Positions 1 through 6,659 of a stretch of 11,745 bases of DNA are shown piece by piece. Under the pieces are notes generated by a model. That model was given only the letters and a program-made list of their open reading frames with translations, did not search any database and was not told the DNA's origin. Origin of the DNA: Helicobacter sp. (GTDB lineage: Bacteria; Campylobacterota; Campylobacteria; Campylobacterales; Helicobacteraceae); contig JAAVGZ010000022.1 of NCBI GenBank assembly GCA_014799985.1, positions 1-11,745 of the forward strand. Direction: 5' to 3'. Every line of letters begins with the position of its first letter. Position 1 is the first letter of the stretch. Both the position numbers and the translations under genes were made by a program.

Positions 1-231
1 ATCATTGATGTTAAATGTTGAAGAGTTGGTGTTCACAACGATGTTTTGAGTATCATTGATTGTGCCATCATCGTTTGCATTGCCTTGTGTGCCACTAATG
101 CCTGTTGTGTAGGTCAGTGTGCCACTGCTGTTTGTCGCATCAACACGCTCTACATAGATTGTGCCAATGTTATTATTAGATTCAATGTGAGAATGCTTGG
201 AATCGTATGAATCTTTTGTGATTGAGTGCGA
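1..231 (-). pseudogene. 5'-truncated fragment of a Thr/Asn-rich surface-type protein, running off the left edge
   Basis: The minus strand is open for 77 codons from 231 to the window edge. The product is rich in Thr, Asn, Ser and Gly, with stretches such as GTIYVERVDATNSSG, TGISGTQGNANDDG and NTNSSTFNIND, a composition usual for adhesin repeats or exposed loops of surface and flagellar-hook proteins. Two in-frame TAG codons (238-240 and 232-234) close the frame upstream. No ATG, TTG or GTG follows until a GTG deep inside (NIVV), and no ribosome site is visible. A second frame has an ATG at 251-253 and encodes 23 residues to a stop at 182-184, so a frameshift between the two is possible. Codon use is more AT-rich than in the neighbouring genes. 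It may be a decayed gene, a gene cut by rearrangement at the repeat cluster, or simply the open end of a larger frame. I do not recognise the family. Confidence 0.4.
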
Positions 232-460
232 CTAAATCTAGCCTCCATTTCATGTTAAACATCAGATTCTTTTGTGTCATTGCGAGCAAAGCGAAGCAAT
301 CAAACGTATTGAATGCTTGATACGTCATTGTCTCTTGTCATTGCGAGAGGCTTAGCCTCGTGGCAATCAACCGTATCGGGATTCCTTGCCTGTTGATTGC
401 CACGCTCGTTGCGCTCGCTCGCAATGACAATAGCTAGAATCGTATGCAATTCCAAACGCT

Positions 461-495
461 AGAGATGTTTCGCTAGCGCTCAACATGACAAATGG
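461..495. repeat. Second short repeat-like element with CGCTAGCG palindrome
   Basis: Between two copies of the main repeat lies a stretch with the 8-bp palindrome CGCTAGCG (471-478) followed by CTCAACATGACAA. It ends like a reverse-oriented main repeat (CAATGACAA) but lacks the ATTGC arm. It may be a worn copy or a member of another intergenic family; a single copy cannot decide this. Confidence 0.35.
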
Positions 496-652
496 ACATT
501 TTGCATGCGCTATTTTGCGTCATTGCGAGGCGTTAGCCGAAGCAATCAAACGGCATAGAATCTCCATAATTCTAACTTCGCACACGGTCGATTGCCACGC
601 TCGCTTTGCTCGCTCGCAATGACAAGGGAATGAAGGGGGAGATTCGTTGCTC

Positions 653-688
653 GTTGATTGCCACGAGGCTAGCGCCTCTCGCAATGAC
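653..688. terminator. Repeat copy that could end the tlp-ogt transcript
   Basis: This is the repeat copy closest to the ogt stop codon (743-745, minus strand). It folds as ATTGC/GCAAT (657-661 with 681-685), a small internal loop, then GAGGC-TAGC-GCCTC (665-678). No T-run follows on the minus strand, so it is at best a weak or RNA-protecting terminator. Between it and ogt, a partial copy (about 714-732, CTAGCGCCCCTCGCAA) is also visible. Confidence 0.25.
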
Positions 689-742
689 ATAGAAAACATG
701 GATTATTTCAGCTGCTAGCGCCCCTCGCAACAACACCAGAAT

Positions 743-1264
743 CTACAACGCCCCCAACACATGCTCCCGCTCCCATCGCAGTAGCGCGGCTTTCTTGTCG
801 ATTCCTCCCGCATAGCCCGTGAGCGTGCCATTCGCGCCAATCACGCGGTGGCATGGAACGAGAATGGCGATGGGGTTGCGAGCGACAGCGCCGCCAACGG
901 CTTGCGCGGACATCTTGGCAATGCCCCTTTGGTGCGCAATTCTCTCCGCAATCGCGCCATACGTTGTCGTTGCGCCATACGGAATCGCGCGCAAAATCTC
1001 CCACACCTCGTGGCAAAACGGCGAGCCCTGCGCGCTAAGCGGTGGCAGCGGCTCGATTCTGCCCGCGAAATAGCCCTCGAGCCACGCACATGTCTGCGCG
1101 ATAATCGGCGGCAGCGCCTTGCCGCATGATTTCACATCGATTGCCTCGCTGTTTTCGCCAAACCAAAGCCCCGCAAGCCGCCCCTGATGTTCTGTGAGCA
1201 ACAGGCTGCCAACGGGAGAATCGGCGCGAAAAACGGGCGCGGAGGGCGCATGCGTGGCGTTCAT
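743..1264 (-). CDS. ogt: Methylated-DNA--protein-cysteine methyltransferase (O6-alkylguanine-DNA alkyltransferase)
   Basis: A 173-residue suicide repair protein that moves the alkyl group from O6-alkylguanine (or O4-alkylthymine) in DNA to its own cysteine. The active-site motif PCHRVIG is at 137-143 with the acceptor Cys138. Ahead of it lie the winged-helix DNA-binding part (YGATTTYGAIAERI, 96-109) and AVGGAVARNP (122-131), whose Arg129 may serve as the finger that flips the base out. The YAGG motif follows at 151-154. Residues 1-80 form the poorly conserved N-terminal domain. The length is that of Ogt-type stand-alone enzymes; there is no Ada regulatory domain. The ATG is 3 nt past the stop of the chemoreceptor gene with only a weak purine-rich site (AATAGGCG), so it is probably translated from the same message by coupling. 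The downstream side is the repeat cluster. Confidence 0.93.
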   Translation of the reverse strand: MNATHAPSAPVFRADSPVGSLLLTEHQGRLAGLWFGENSEAIDVKSCGKALPPIIAQTCAWLEGYFAGRIEPLPPLSAQGSPFCHEVWEILRAIPYGATTTYGAIAERIAHQRGIAKMSAQAVGGAVARNPIAILVPCHRVIGANGTLTGYAGGIDKKAALLRWEREHVLGAL

Positions 1265-1267
1265 CGC

Positions 1268-2605
1268 CTATTTCTTGGGTGCTTCTTCTGCTTTTTCGGC
1301 GGCTTTGGGAATCACGAAGCGCTCCTCGGCGAGCTTGTCCATCAGCACGAAGAGCTCGGCGCTCGATTGCTCCATTGTTGTGAGGCAATCAATCGCTTGC
1401 TGCAAGTTGCCCGCTTTTATCGCGTCAAGCGCCGCTTGCGCGTTGTTGTGCACGCCTGCGTGGAATGGGTCAATCGCCTTGAAATGCTCGCTGTCGGCGA
1501 GGGTCTCTTGCGCTGGTCCAAAATACCATTTGCCAAAGCGGCAAGCGGTGTGCTTGGGTAGCGGGTTGGAGAAGTTTTGGTGCGAAGCCAAATTGTAGGT
1601 GTTGTTTTTGAATAGAATATGGTCAACCATGATAAGGTTCAGGAACAAGCGATTCTTGATGCTCTCGACAGATTGGCTCATCTGCCCTGTTTGGCGGTTG
1701 AGGTCGACGAGCGATTCTTCAAACGAGTGCATCGAGGCGTTGAACGATTCGATGTGTTCCTGCATTTCTTCGCTGTTGCTGTAAATGTCGCCCGTGTCTT
1801 GCTGCAAAATCTGAATCGAGGCGCGAATCTCGCTTGTCGCCTTCTGTGTGCGCTCGGCGAGCTTGCGCACCTCTTCTGCCACGACAGCAAATCCGCGCCC
1901 TTGTTCGCCCGCGCGCGCCGCCTCAATCGCGGCATTGAGCGCGAGGAGGTTTGTTTGGTCGGAGATGTCGTTAATCAAATCGATAATCGAGTTGATTTCC
2001 GAGCTACGTGTGAGCAGCATTTTGGTCGCGTCATTGTTCGCGGCGATGAGCCCTGTGAGCGTCTCGAGGTTGTTAATCACGCCCTCGATGTCGGCACGGC
2101 GCTCGTTTGTCGTTATCGCGGCGCTGTTTACGAAAATGCTGATATCGCCGAGCCTCTGCACGCTCGTTTGGAACTTCTCTTGCATATATGTGAGCTGCTC
2201 GCGGTTTTTGTTCACGCGCGTGAGCCTAATGGCGAAATGCTCGCCGCTCTCGCCCTCTGCCTTGAGCGACAACGTTGCGAGTGCCTCGTTGATTTGCTGC
2301 GCGTTCGCGGCGAACGCCCCCTCTGTGCTAAGCGGCTCAAAGGCGTCTGTGCCACAATTTTGAAGCACCGTAACAACGGCTGCATTGTGGCTCTCAAAGC
2401 TATCGAGAAGAGCGTTGAGTAGCGAGCCAACCCCCTCTTTGCCACTCTCCGTTTTTGCGCGCACTCGCAGATTGCCCTTTGAAAATTCGGCGAGTACGAC
2501 ATGCAAGTCTCCAAGTTTTGCACGCGCTTTTTGTAGCATAATCCCCAACACAATCGCGCATGCGGCTGCTATAACCAACAAAATCACTAAACTAATGAGC
2601 AACAT
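1268..2605 (-). CDS. Membrane-anchored methyl-accepting chemotaxis protein with C-terminal CZB zinc-binding domain (TlpD-like)
   Basis: A 445-residue chemoreceptor that would control the CheA kinase through CheW. Residues 1-24 form one hydrophobic segment; there is no second one, hence no periplasmic sensing domain. A HAMP-like or linker part follows (25-70). The signalling domain has its hairpin tip at about 226-253 (AIEAARAGEQGRGFAVVAEE). The C-terminus carries a CZB domain with the expected 3-His/1-Cys zinc site: His329 (MVDHILF), Cys355 (ACRFGKWYFG), His382 and His386 (HAGVH). H. pylori TlpD has the same CZB motif and is linked to sensing of oxidants and energy state, but is soluble; here a membrane anchor is added. 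I chose ATG 2605 because GGAGG lies at 2612-2616, 6 nt ahead, and because a start further upstream would run through the promoter region and into the divergent lipoprotein gene. The tail is Lys/Glu/Ala-rich (EKAEEAPKK). Confidence 0.9.
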   Translation of the reverse strand: MLLISLVILLVIAAACAIVLGIMLQKARAKLGDLHVVLAEFSKGNLRVRAKTESGKEGVGSLLNALLDSFESHNAAVVTVLQNCGTDAFEPLSTEGAFAANAQQINEALATLSLKAEGESGEHFAIRLTRVNKNREQLTYMQEKFQTSVQRLGDISIFVNSAAITTNERRADIEGVINNLETLTGLIAANNDATKMLLTRSSEINSIIDLINDISDQTNLLALNAAIEAARAGEQGRGFAVVAEEVRKLAERTQKATSEIRASIQILQQDTGDIYSNSEEMQEHIESFNASMHSFEESLVDLNRQTGQMSQSVESIKNRLFLNLIMVDHILFKNNTYNLASHQNFSNPLPKHTACRFGKWYFGPAQETLADSEHFKAIDPFHAGVHNNAQAALDAIKAGNLQQAIDCLTTMEQSSAELFVLMDKLAEERFVIPKAAEKAEEAPKK

Positions 2606-2639
2606 TTTCTGCCTCCAAGACGTGCCATTTGAAGAGGTT

Positions 2640-2648
2640 ATTATAGCA
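2640..2648 (-). promoter_or_regulatory. Extended -10 promoter for the chemoreceptor-ogt pair
   Basis: On the minus strand this reads TGCTATAAT, a perfect TATAAT (2640-2645) with the TGn extension. Transcription should start near 2633, giving a leader of about 28 nt with GGAGG at 2612-2616. The upstream side is A/T-rich (AAAATAATACTT) with no clear -35 box, as is usual for the main sigma factor in Campylobacterota. Confidence 0.7.
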
Positions 2649-2708
2649 CAAAGTATTATTTTGCGGTTGAGCTCTCGCGATTTTTTTAACCGAAATGGGG
2701 CTTTTTCT

Positions 2709-2717
2709 TGGTATGAT
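2709..2717 (+). promoter_or_regulatory. Extended -10 promoter for the lipoprotein-pdxA-hemE-TRAP operon
   Basis: TGGTATGAT (TGn plus TATGAT, -10 at 2712-2717) follows a T-rich stretch (CTTTTTCT, with seven Ts further upstream). The predicted start is near 2724, about 20 nt ahead of the TTG start codon. It lies about 65 bp from the oppositely directed chemoreceptor promoter, so the two share a short control region. Confidence 0.55.
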
Positions 2718-2743
2718 TCCATATTTCGCAAAAGAGGTGCGCG

Positions 2744-3424
2744 TTGAGAATCTTTCTGGCTGTGTTTGCATGCATATCGTTGCTGGGCTGCGTGCAGATT
2801 CGCGATGAGAAGCTGCCGCAAAAGGCTGTGCAGCTGCCTCAAGACATCTACGAAAGCCTCAAGTTGCCGCGCGCGCAGAGCTATTATGTCGACTATGTGC
2901 GCGTGCGCAAGAGCTTCAATGTGCTTTGCGAGCAAGATTCTTTGCCGATGGTTGAAATCGAGCCGCCCGAGCTCTCCGTGCCGCTCGAAAAGATTCATCG
3001 CAATATCGCGCTGAACACGCACAACGCAGACGCGCTCGATTCACTGCCAAACGCGTATTGGGCAGAGCCGCTAGAGCTCATGCTCCAAAAGCATGTCGCC
3101 CGAATCTTGCCGCGCGCATGCTACCGCACAACGCGCCTTGCGAGCGAGGAGGCAGACTATCGGCTGCTTTCGTTCGTGCATGACTTCAGCATTTTCGCGG
3201 ACGCGAGCGACAACGGGCTTCGCGGGGTGGTCGATATGGAATTTTGGCTGCTTGAGCCAAAGAGCGGCGAGGTAACGCGCTGGCGACTGAATGCCCAAGA
3301 GAACATCGGCGCGCCTTATGATACCCAAGCCGCCGTGGAGAGCGTCAATAGGGCGTTTAGCCGCGTTGTCGAATCGAACTTCATGCAGATGGCAACGATT
3401 CTGCAAAAGCAGGATATGCGATGA
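2744..3424 (+). CDS. Lipoprotein, probable PqiC/DUF330-like ABC-transport auxiliary component
   Basis: A 226-residue protein with a short signal peptide ending in the lipobox LLGC, so Cys16 should be lipidated. The start is TTG at 2744, preceded by AAAGAGG at 2731-2737 with 6-nt spacing; no ATG fits. After a variable region (17-100) comes YWAEPLELMLQKHVARIL (105-122), resembling the W-A-E-P...L motif of the auxiliary lipoproteins that work with Mce/Pqi/Mla-type lipid carriers, which would bridge periplasm and outer membrane. The end is a beta-rich domain (about 138-185) and a helix (194-220). No Mce, permease or ATPase gene lies nearby, so the assignment rests on pattern alone. It is the first gene of the operon and overlaps pdxA by 4 nt (ATGA). 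Alternatively it is an unrelated Campylobacterota lipoprotein. Confidence 0.6.
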   Translation: MRIFLAVFACISLLGCVQIRDEKLPQKAVQLPQDIYESLKLPRAQSYYVDYVRVRKSFNVLCEQDSLPMVEIEPPELSVPLEKIHRNIALNTHNADALDSLPNAYWAEPLELMLQKHVARILPRACYRTTRLASEEADYRLLSFVHDFSIFADASDNGLRGVVDMEFWLLEPKSGEVTRWRLNAQENIGAPYDTQAAVESVNRAFSRVVESNFMQMATILQKQDMR

Positions 3425-4449
3425 GATTCTATGTGAGCATTGGCGATGTGAATGGAATCTCCACCGAGATTGCGTTGCGCTCTTTTGCGCGCTTGCATGC
3501 GCTTGGCATGGACGCAATCTATGGAATCGATTCTGCTCTGCTCGAATCCGCGCGCGCCTTGCTCGGCATGCCGCATGATGTTGCGCAGCAATTGCAACCT
3601 TGTGCGCTCGCCGCGCTCGATTTGCGCGAGGATTTTGCGCGCCTATTCCCGCATGCGCGCTCGCTACAAATCATGCATGCTCTCGCACCCATCGCGCTGC
3701 CCGACATTTGCGCGGGCGAAGTCAGCGCGAGCGCGGGGCTGTATGCGTGCAAGAGCTTTTTGTATGGAATCATGCAAGCCATGCGTGGCGAGGTGTCGGC
3801 GCTGCTGACATTGCCCGTGCATAAGCGCGCGTGGAGCGAGGCGCAAATCGCCTTCGCGGGGCACACGGAGCTCTTGCGCGCGCTGTTTGGCGTTGAGGTC
3901 ATCATGGTCTTGGGTTGCGAGGCGATGATGGTCGCGCTCTACACCGACCATATCCCGCTAAACGCGGTGAGCGCGCGCGTGCTCGAGAATGGTGGGGGCA
4001 GGCTCGCTGATTTCTTGCTGCGTCTTGCGCGAAGTCCGCTCGCGGCGCGCGAAATCGCCGTGCTCGGGCTCAATCCGCATGCTGGCGATGGCGGCTGCAT
4101 TGGCAGCGAAGATTCCATTATCGCCACCGCGATTGGGCGCGCGAATCACGCACTAGCGCGCGATGTTTTCGTGGGTCCTCTCGTGCCCGATGTCGCGTTT
4201 GCGCCCAAAATGCGCGCGCGATTCCAAACCTTTGTGGCGATGTATCATGACCAAGGGCTGATTCCGCTCAAGGCGCTGCATTTCGACCAGAGCGTGCAAA
4301 TCAGCGTGGGGCTGCCCATTGTGCGCGTGAGTGTCGACCACGGGACGGCGTTTGATATTGCATATAAAAACCAGAATCCATCAACGACAAGCTTTATCAA
4401 TGCCTTTTTGGTCGCGGAAAAATTAGTAAAAAAGGAGGATTTGCGATGA
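3421..4449 (+). CDS. pdxA: 4-hydroxythreonine-4-phosphate dehydrogenase
   Basis: A 342-residue enzyme of the deoxyxylulose-5-phosphate-independent entry branch to vitamin B6: it oxidises 4-phosphohydroxy-L-threonine with NAD, giving the substrate that PdxJ condenses to pyridoxine 5'-phosphate. The three metal-binding histidines of the family are present: His177 (YTDHIPL), His220 (GLNPHAGDGG) and His276 (YHDQGLIPLKAL). Other family blocks are GDVNGIS near the N-terminus, LPVHK (131-135), GHTE (147-150), GPLVPDVAF (252-260) and VSVDHGTAFDIAYK (303-316). The length is normal. In H. pylori pdxA sits beside pdxJ (from memory); here pdxJ is absent from the window and a coiled-coil gene follows. The gene overlaps both neighbours by 4 nt, which suggests coupled translation. 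Confidence 0.95.
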   Translation: MRFYVSIGDVNGISTEIALRSFARLHALGMDAIYGIDSALLESARALLGMPHDVAQQLQPCALAALDLREDFARLFPHARSLQIMHALAPIALPDICAGEVSASAGLYACKSFLYGIMQAMRGEVSALLTLPVHKRAWSEAQIAFAGHTELLRALFGVEVIMVLGCEAMMVALYTDHIPLNAVSARVLENGGGRLADFLLRLARSPLAAREIAVLGLNPHAGDGGCIGSEDSIIATAIGRANHALARDVFVGPLVPDVAFAPKMRARFQTFVAMYHDQGLIPLKALHFDQSVQISVGLPIVRVSVDHGTAFDIAYKNQNPSTTSFINAFLVAEKLVKKEDLR

Positions 4450-5078
4450 GTGAAAATGAAACAGAATCGATTCAGGCATTGCAACAAGAACTTGCACAAA
4501 AGCAAAGCGAAATCGAGCAGCTGCGCGAGCAGGTCGCCGCGCTGCAAGAGAGCGAGCGCGTCTTGCGCCAAAGGCTAAGCGACACGGAATCTGTGGCAAC
4601 AGACTTGCGCAATGTGAGCTCATCGGTGAATGATTTGATGAATCTCTTCATGGATTCTCCCAAGCGATTTGAGCAAAACGAGCAGCTGCCGCCATCGAGC
4701 GCGTTTTTGGAATCTGTCGAGCTGCAAAACGACAAGGAGCTCTTGTTTGGCATCAACATCAAGCAGGAGTTCTTGCAACAGAGCAGCGCAAGCACGATTA
4801 AATATTACCTTTTTGCTTGCCAATGCACCGTGCGCGAGGAATTTGAGATTGTGAATCTCAAGATTGAGACCAAAGAGCAGCTCGCGCTTGTCGCCGAGGC
4901 GTTTGCGCAATATGTCCGATTGACATCGCTTAGCGAGGGCAACGATTTGCAAGGCATTGTCGAGGCGCTGGGCGCAACGATTCTCGAATCGCCGATGCTC
5001 AAGTATTATGGCGACAAAACGGCGCAGCGCTATTTCCATGAATTTGTGCAGGCATACAGCAAAGAGCCTGCGAACTAA
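4446..5078 (+). CDS. Coiled-coil protein of unknown function
   Basis: A 210-residue soluble protein I do not recognise. Residues about 8-60 form a heptad-patterned, Gln/Glu-rich coiled coil (ALQQELAQKQSEIEQLREQV and on to the SDTES stretch). A linker (61-85) leads to a globular part with SSAFLESVELQNDKELLFG, a mixed alpha/beta region (117-150), and a helical C-terminus ending KYYGDKTAQRYFHEFVQAY. There is no signal peptide, membrane segment or known catalytic motif. AAGGAGG at 4432-4438 stands 7 nt ahead of the ATG, and the gene overlaps the pdxA stop (ATGA), so it is clearly translated in the operon. Its tight linkage to pdxA and hemE is suggestive but does not define a role. Confidence 0.85.
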   Translation: MSENETESIQALQQELAQKQSEIEQLREQVAALQESERVLRQRLSDTESVATDLRNVSSSVNDLMNLFMDSPKRFEQNEQLPPSSAFLESVELQNDKELLFGINIKQEFLQQSSASTIKYYLFACQCTVREEFEIVNLKIETKEQLALVAEAFAQYVRLTSLSEGNDLQGIVEALGATILESPMLKYYGDKTAQRYFHEFVQAYSKEPAN

Positions 5079-5087
5079 GGAGCAAGA

Positions 5088-6101
5088 ATGATTTTCATCG
5101 ATGCATGTTGGGGGCGCGCCACCCCGCGCACGCCCGTTTGGTTCATGCGCCAAGCGGGGCGCTATCTGTCCGAATACCGCGCCACACGTGCGCGCGCGAA
5201 GGACTTTCTGGGGCTTTGCAAGAATCCCGAGCTTGCCTGCGAGGTAACGTTGCAACCCATCGACATCTTGGACGTCGATGCGGCGATTTTGTTTAGCGAT
5301 ATTCTCGTGATTCCGCTCGAAATGGGGCTCGGGCTCGGGTTTTACGAGGGCGAGGGTCCGCGATTTGCGCAAACCGTGCGCTCCGAATCTGACTTGCGAC
5401 ACCTGCAGTCGCGAGCCTTTGAGCGCACTAACTATGTCTATGAGACGCTCGCCAAGACGCGCGCGAAGCTGCCGCAAGACAAGGCGCTGATTGGCTTTTG
5501 CGGCGCGCCATGGACGCTCGCGACATATATGATTGAGGGCGAGAGCAGCAAGCAGTTTGCGCACAGCAAGCGCATGCTTTATGGCAATCCGAGCACGCTC
5601 AAGAAGCTGCTCGCAATCCTTTGCGAGGAGCTCAAGAATTATTTGAGCATGCAAGTCAGCGCGGGCGCGAATGCGCTCATGATTTTTGATTCTTGGGCGG
5701 GCGCGCTCTCGCCTGTCGCGTATCTCGAGTTTGGTTGGCAGCCAATATGCGAGATTGTCGATTTCTTGCGCGCCAAACACCCCGAGATTCCGCTCATCGT
5801 GTTCCCCAAAGGCGTGGGCGGATTCCTCGAAATGCTGCACGGAAACTGCGCCGTGCTCGGAATCGATTGGGGCATTCCGATGGCAAAGGCGCGGAATCTC
5901 GTGGGCGAACGTTTCGTGTTGCAGGGCAATCTCGAGCCTGCGACACTCTATGACGCAAACGCGATGGAGCAGGGCGCGCGCGAGATTCTGCGCGCGATGA
6001 GCGGGCAGCCATTCATCTTCAATCTCGGGCATGGCATGCTGCCCGATTTGCCGCGCGAGAACGCACAGCGCCTCGTTGAGATTGTGCATGGGGGGCTTTA
6101 G
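5088..6101 (+). CDS. hemE: Uroporphyrinogen decarboxylase
   Basis: A 337-residue cytoplasmic enzyme of haem synthesis that removes the four acetate carboxyls of uroporphyrinogen III to give coproporphyrinogen III; it uses no cofactor. Family signatures are intact: PVWFMRQAGRYLSEYR (16-31, with the substrate-binding Arg21 and Arg25), the catalytic-type Asp71 in LFSDILVIPLEMG, GFCGAPWT (136-143), Tyr147, the FDSWAG serine (202), LQGNLEP (278-284) and FNLGHGMLPD (311-320, His315). AAGGAG at 5077-5082 fuses with the previous stop codon and lies 5 nt ahead of the ATG. The last codons contain six Gs (6090-6095), which may double as the ribosome site of the next gene, whose GTG follows the stop directly. 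Confidence 0.96.
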   Translation: MIFIDACWGRATPRTPVWFMRQAGRYLSEYRATRARAKDFLGLCKNPELACEVTLQPIDILDVDAAILFSDILVIPLEMGLGLGFYEGEGPRFAQTVRSESDLRHLQSRAFERTNYVYETLAKTRAKLPQDKALIGFCGAPWTLATYMIEGESSKQFAHSKRMLYGNPSTLKKLLAILCEELKNYLSMQVSAGANALMIFDSWAGALSPVAYLEFGWQPICEIVDFLRAKHPEIPLIVFPKGVGGFLEMLHGNCAVLGIDWGIPMAKARNLVGERFVLQGNLEPATLYDANAMEQGAREILRAMSGQPFIFNLGHGMLPDLPRENAQRLVEIVHGGL

Positions 6102-6659
6102 GTGAGAGAGAGACAACGCAATCCGCTTCTGCATGGCGCGCATGTGCTCGATGGCTTCACGCACCTCGCTGGGCTGCTGTCTGCGTCATTGTTTGTCGTG
6201 CTGATTCTGCTTGTTTTGTACAATGTCTGCCTGCGCTATGTCTTCGGTTTCTCGTCCATCGCGCTTTTCGAGCTGCAATGGCACATCTTTGCTGCGGGAT
6301 TCTTGCTCGCAATCCCTTATACCTTGCAACACGACAAGCATGTGCGCCTCGATGTCCTCTGCCAACATTACAGCCCAAAGCAAATGCATTGGCTCAAGAT
6401 TATCAGCAATCTTTGTTTTGTGATGCCCTTCAGCCTGCTTGTTTTGCACTATGGCAGCGACTTCGTGATGATGAGCTACGAACAAAACGAGGTCTCCGAT
6501 AGCGGCGGGCTCACACATCGCTATCTCATCAAAGCCGTGCCGCTGCTCGCGTTTTGCCTATTGTTTATGCAGGCATATTCCGAAATCCTAAAAAGCATTG
6601 CGTTTCTCAAAAATGGCGACAAACCCGACAACGACAATCAAGATAGAGAGCCGCAATGA
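6102..6659 (+). CDS. dctQ: TRAP transporter small permease subunit (DctQ family)
   Basis: A 185-residue inner-membrane protein with four hydrophobic segments (about 22-42, 53-72, 97-118, 139-160), the DctQ layout. The conserved core reads NVCLRYVFGF (41-50), ELQWHIFAAGFLLAIPYTL (57-75) and HVRLDVL (80-86). It pairs with the large subunit to import organic acids using the sodium or proton gradient together with a periplasmic binding protein. The start is GTG, immediately after the hemE TAG, and the stop overlaps the next gene's ATG by 4 nt. The tail (NGDKPDNDNQDREPQ) is short and polar. Substrate cannot be read from the sequence; the ELQWH/HVRLDVL form is typical of the branch found in many C4-dicarboxylate, mannitol and chloroaromatic-type TRAP systems. 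Confidence 0.9.
   Translation: MRERQRNPLLHGAHVLDGFTHLAGLLSASLFVVLILLVLYNVCLRYVFGFSSIALFELQWHIFAAGFLLAIPYTLQHDKHVRLDVLCQHYSPKQMHWLKIISNLCFVMPFSLLVLHYGSDFVMMSYEQNEVSDSGGLTHRYLIKAVPLLAFCLLFMQAYSEILKSIAFLKNGDKPDNDNQDREPQ

Larger units (their letters stand above)
276..688. repeat. Cluster of six short hairpin repeats with conserved ATTGC...GCAAT ends
   Basis: Six copies of one repeat lie within 413 bp: 276-302 (+), 337-371 (+), 392-428 (-), 519-548 (+), 588-623 (-) and 653-688 (-). Read in the plus orientation each begins GTCATTGCGAG and ends GCAATC(A), so the ends form an ATTGC/GCAAT inverted repeat. The middle varies in length and sequence: GAGGCTTAGCCTC in copy two, GGCGTTAGCC in copy four, GCGAGCAAAGCGAGCG in copy five. 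Some cores are themselves palindromic. Copies two/three and four/five are head-to-head pairs that could also form long stems. Repeats of this form occur in intergenic DNA of many bacteria, including Helicobacter (from memory). No transposase lies nearby. This stretch is otherwise gene-free. Confidence 0.8.

Noticed and set aside
276..688. CRISPR array
   Set aside because: Copies alternate in orientation, spacing is uneven, cores differ, and no cas genes are present.
1619..2422. 267-codon plus-strand frame inside the chemoreceptor gene
   Set aside because: Mirror of the signalling domain coding sequence; no ribosome site and no recognisable family.
2606..3022. Upstream extension of the chemoreceptor to a start at 3022
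   Set aside because: It would run through the divergent promoters and the lipoprotein gene, while GGAGG lies 6 nt ahead of the ATG at 2605 and the hydrophobic anchor starts there.
6090..6095. Run of six Gs at the end of hemE as a phase-variation tract
   Set aside because: Too short, and slippage would alter only the last residues of HemE; it more likely helps ribosome binding for dctQ.
4620..6164. 514-codon open frame antisense to hemE and the coiled-coil gene
   Set aside because: It lies opposite two well-supported genes, has Arg/His/Leu-rich composition typical of an antisense shadow in G+C-rich DNA, and shows no domain.
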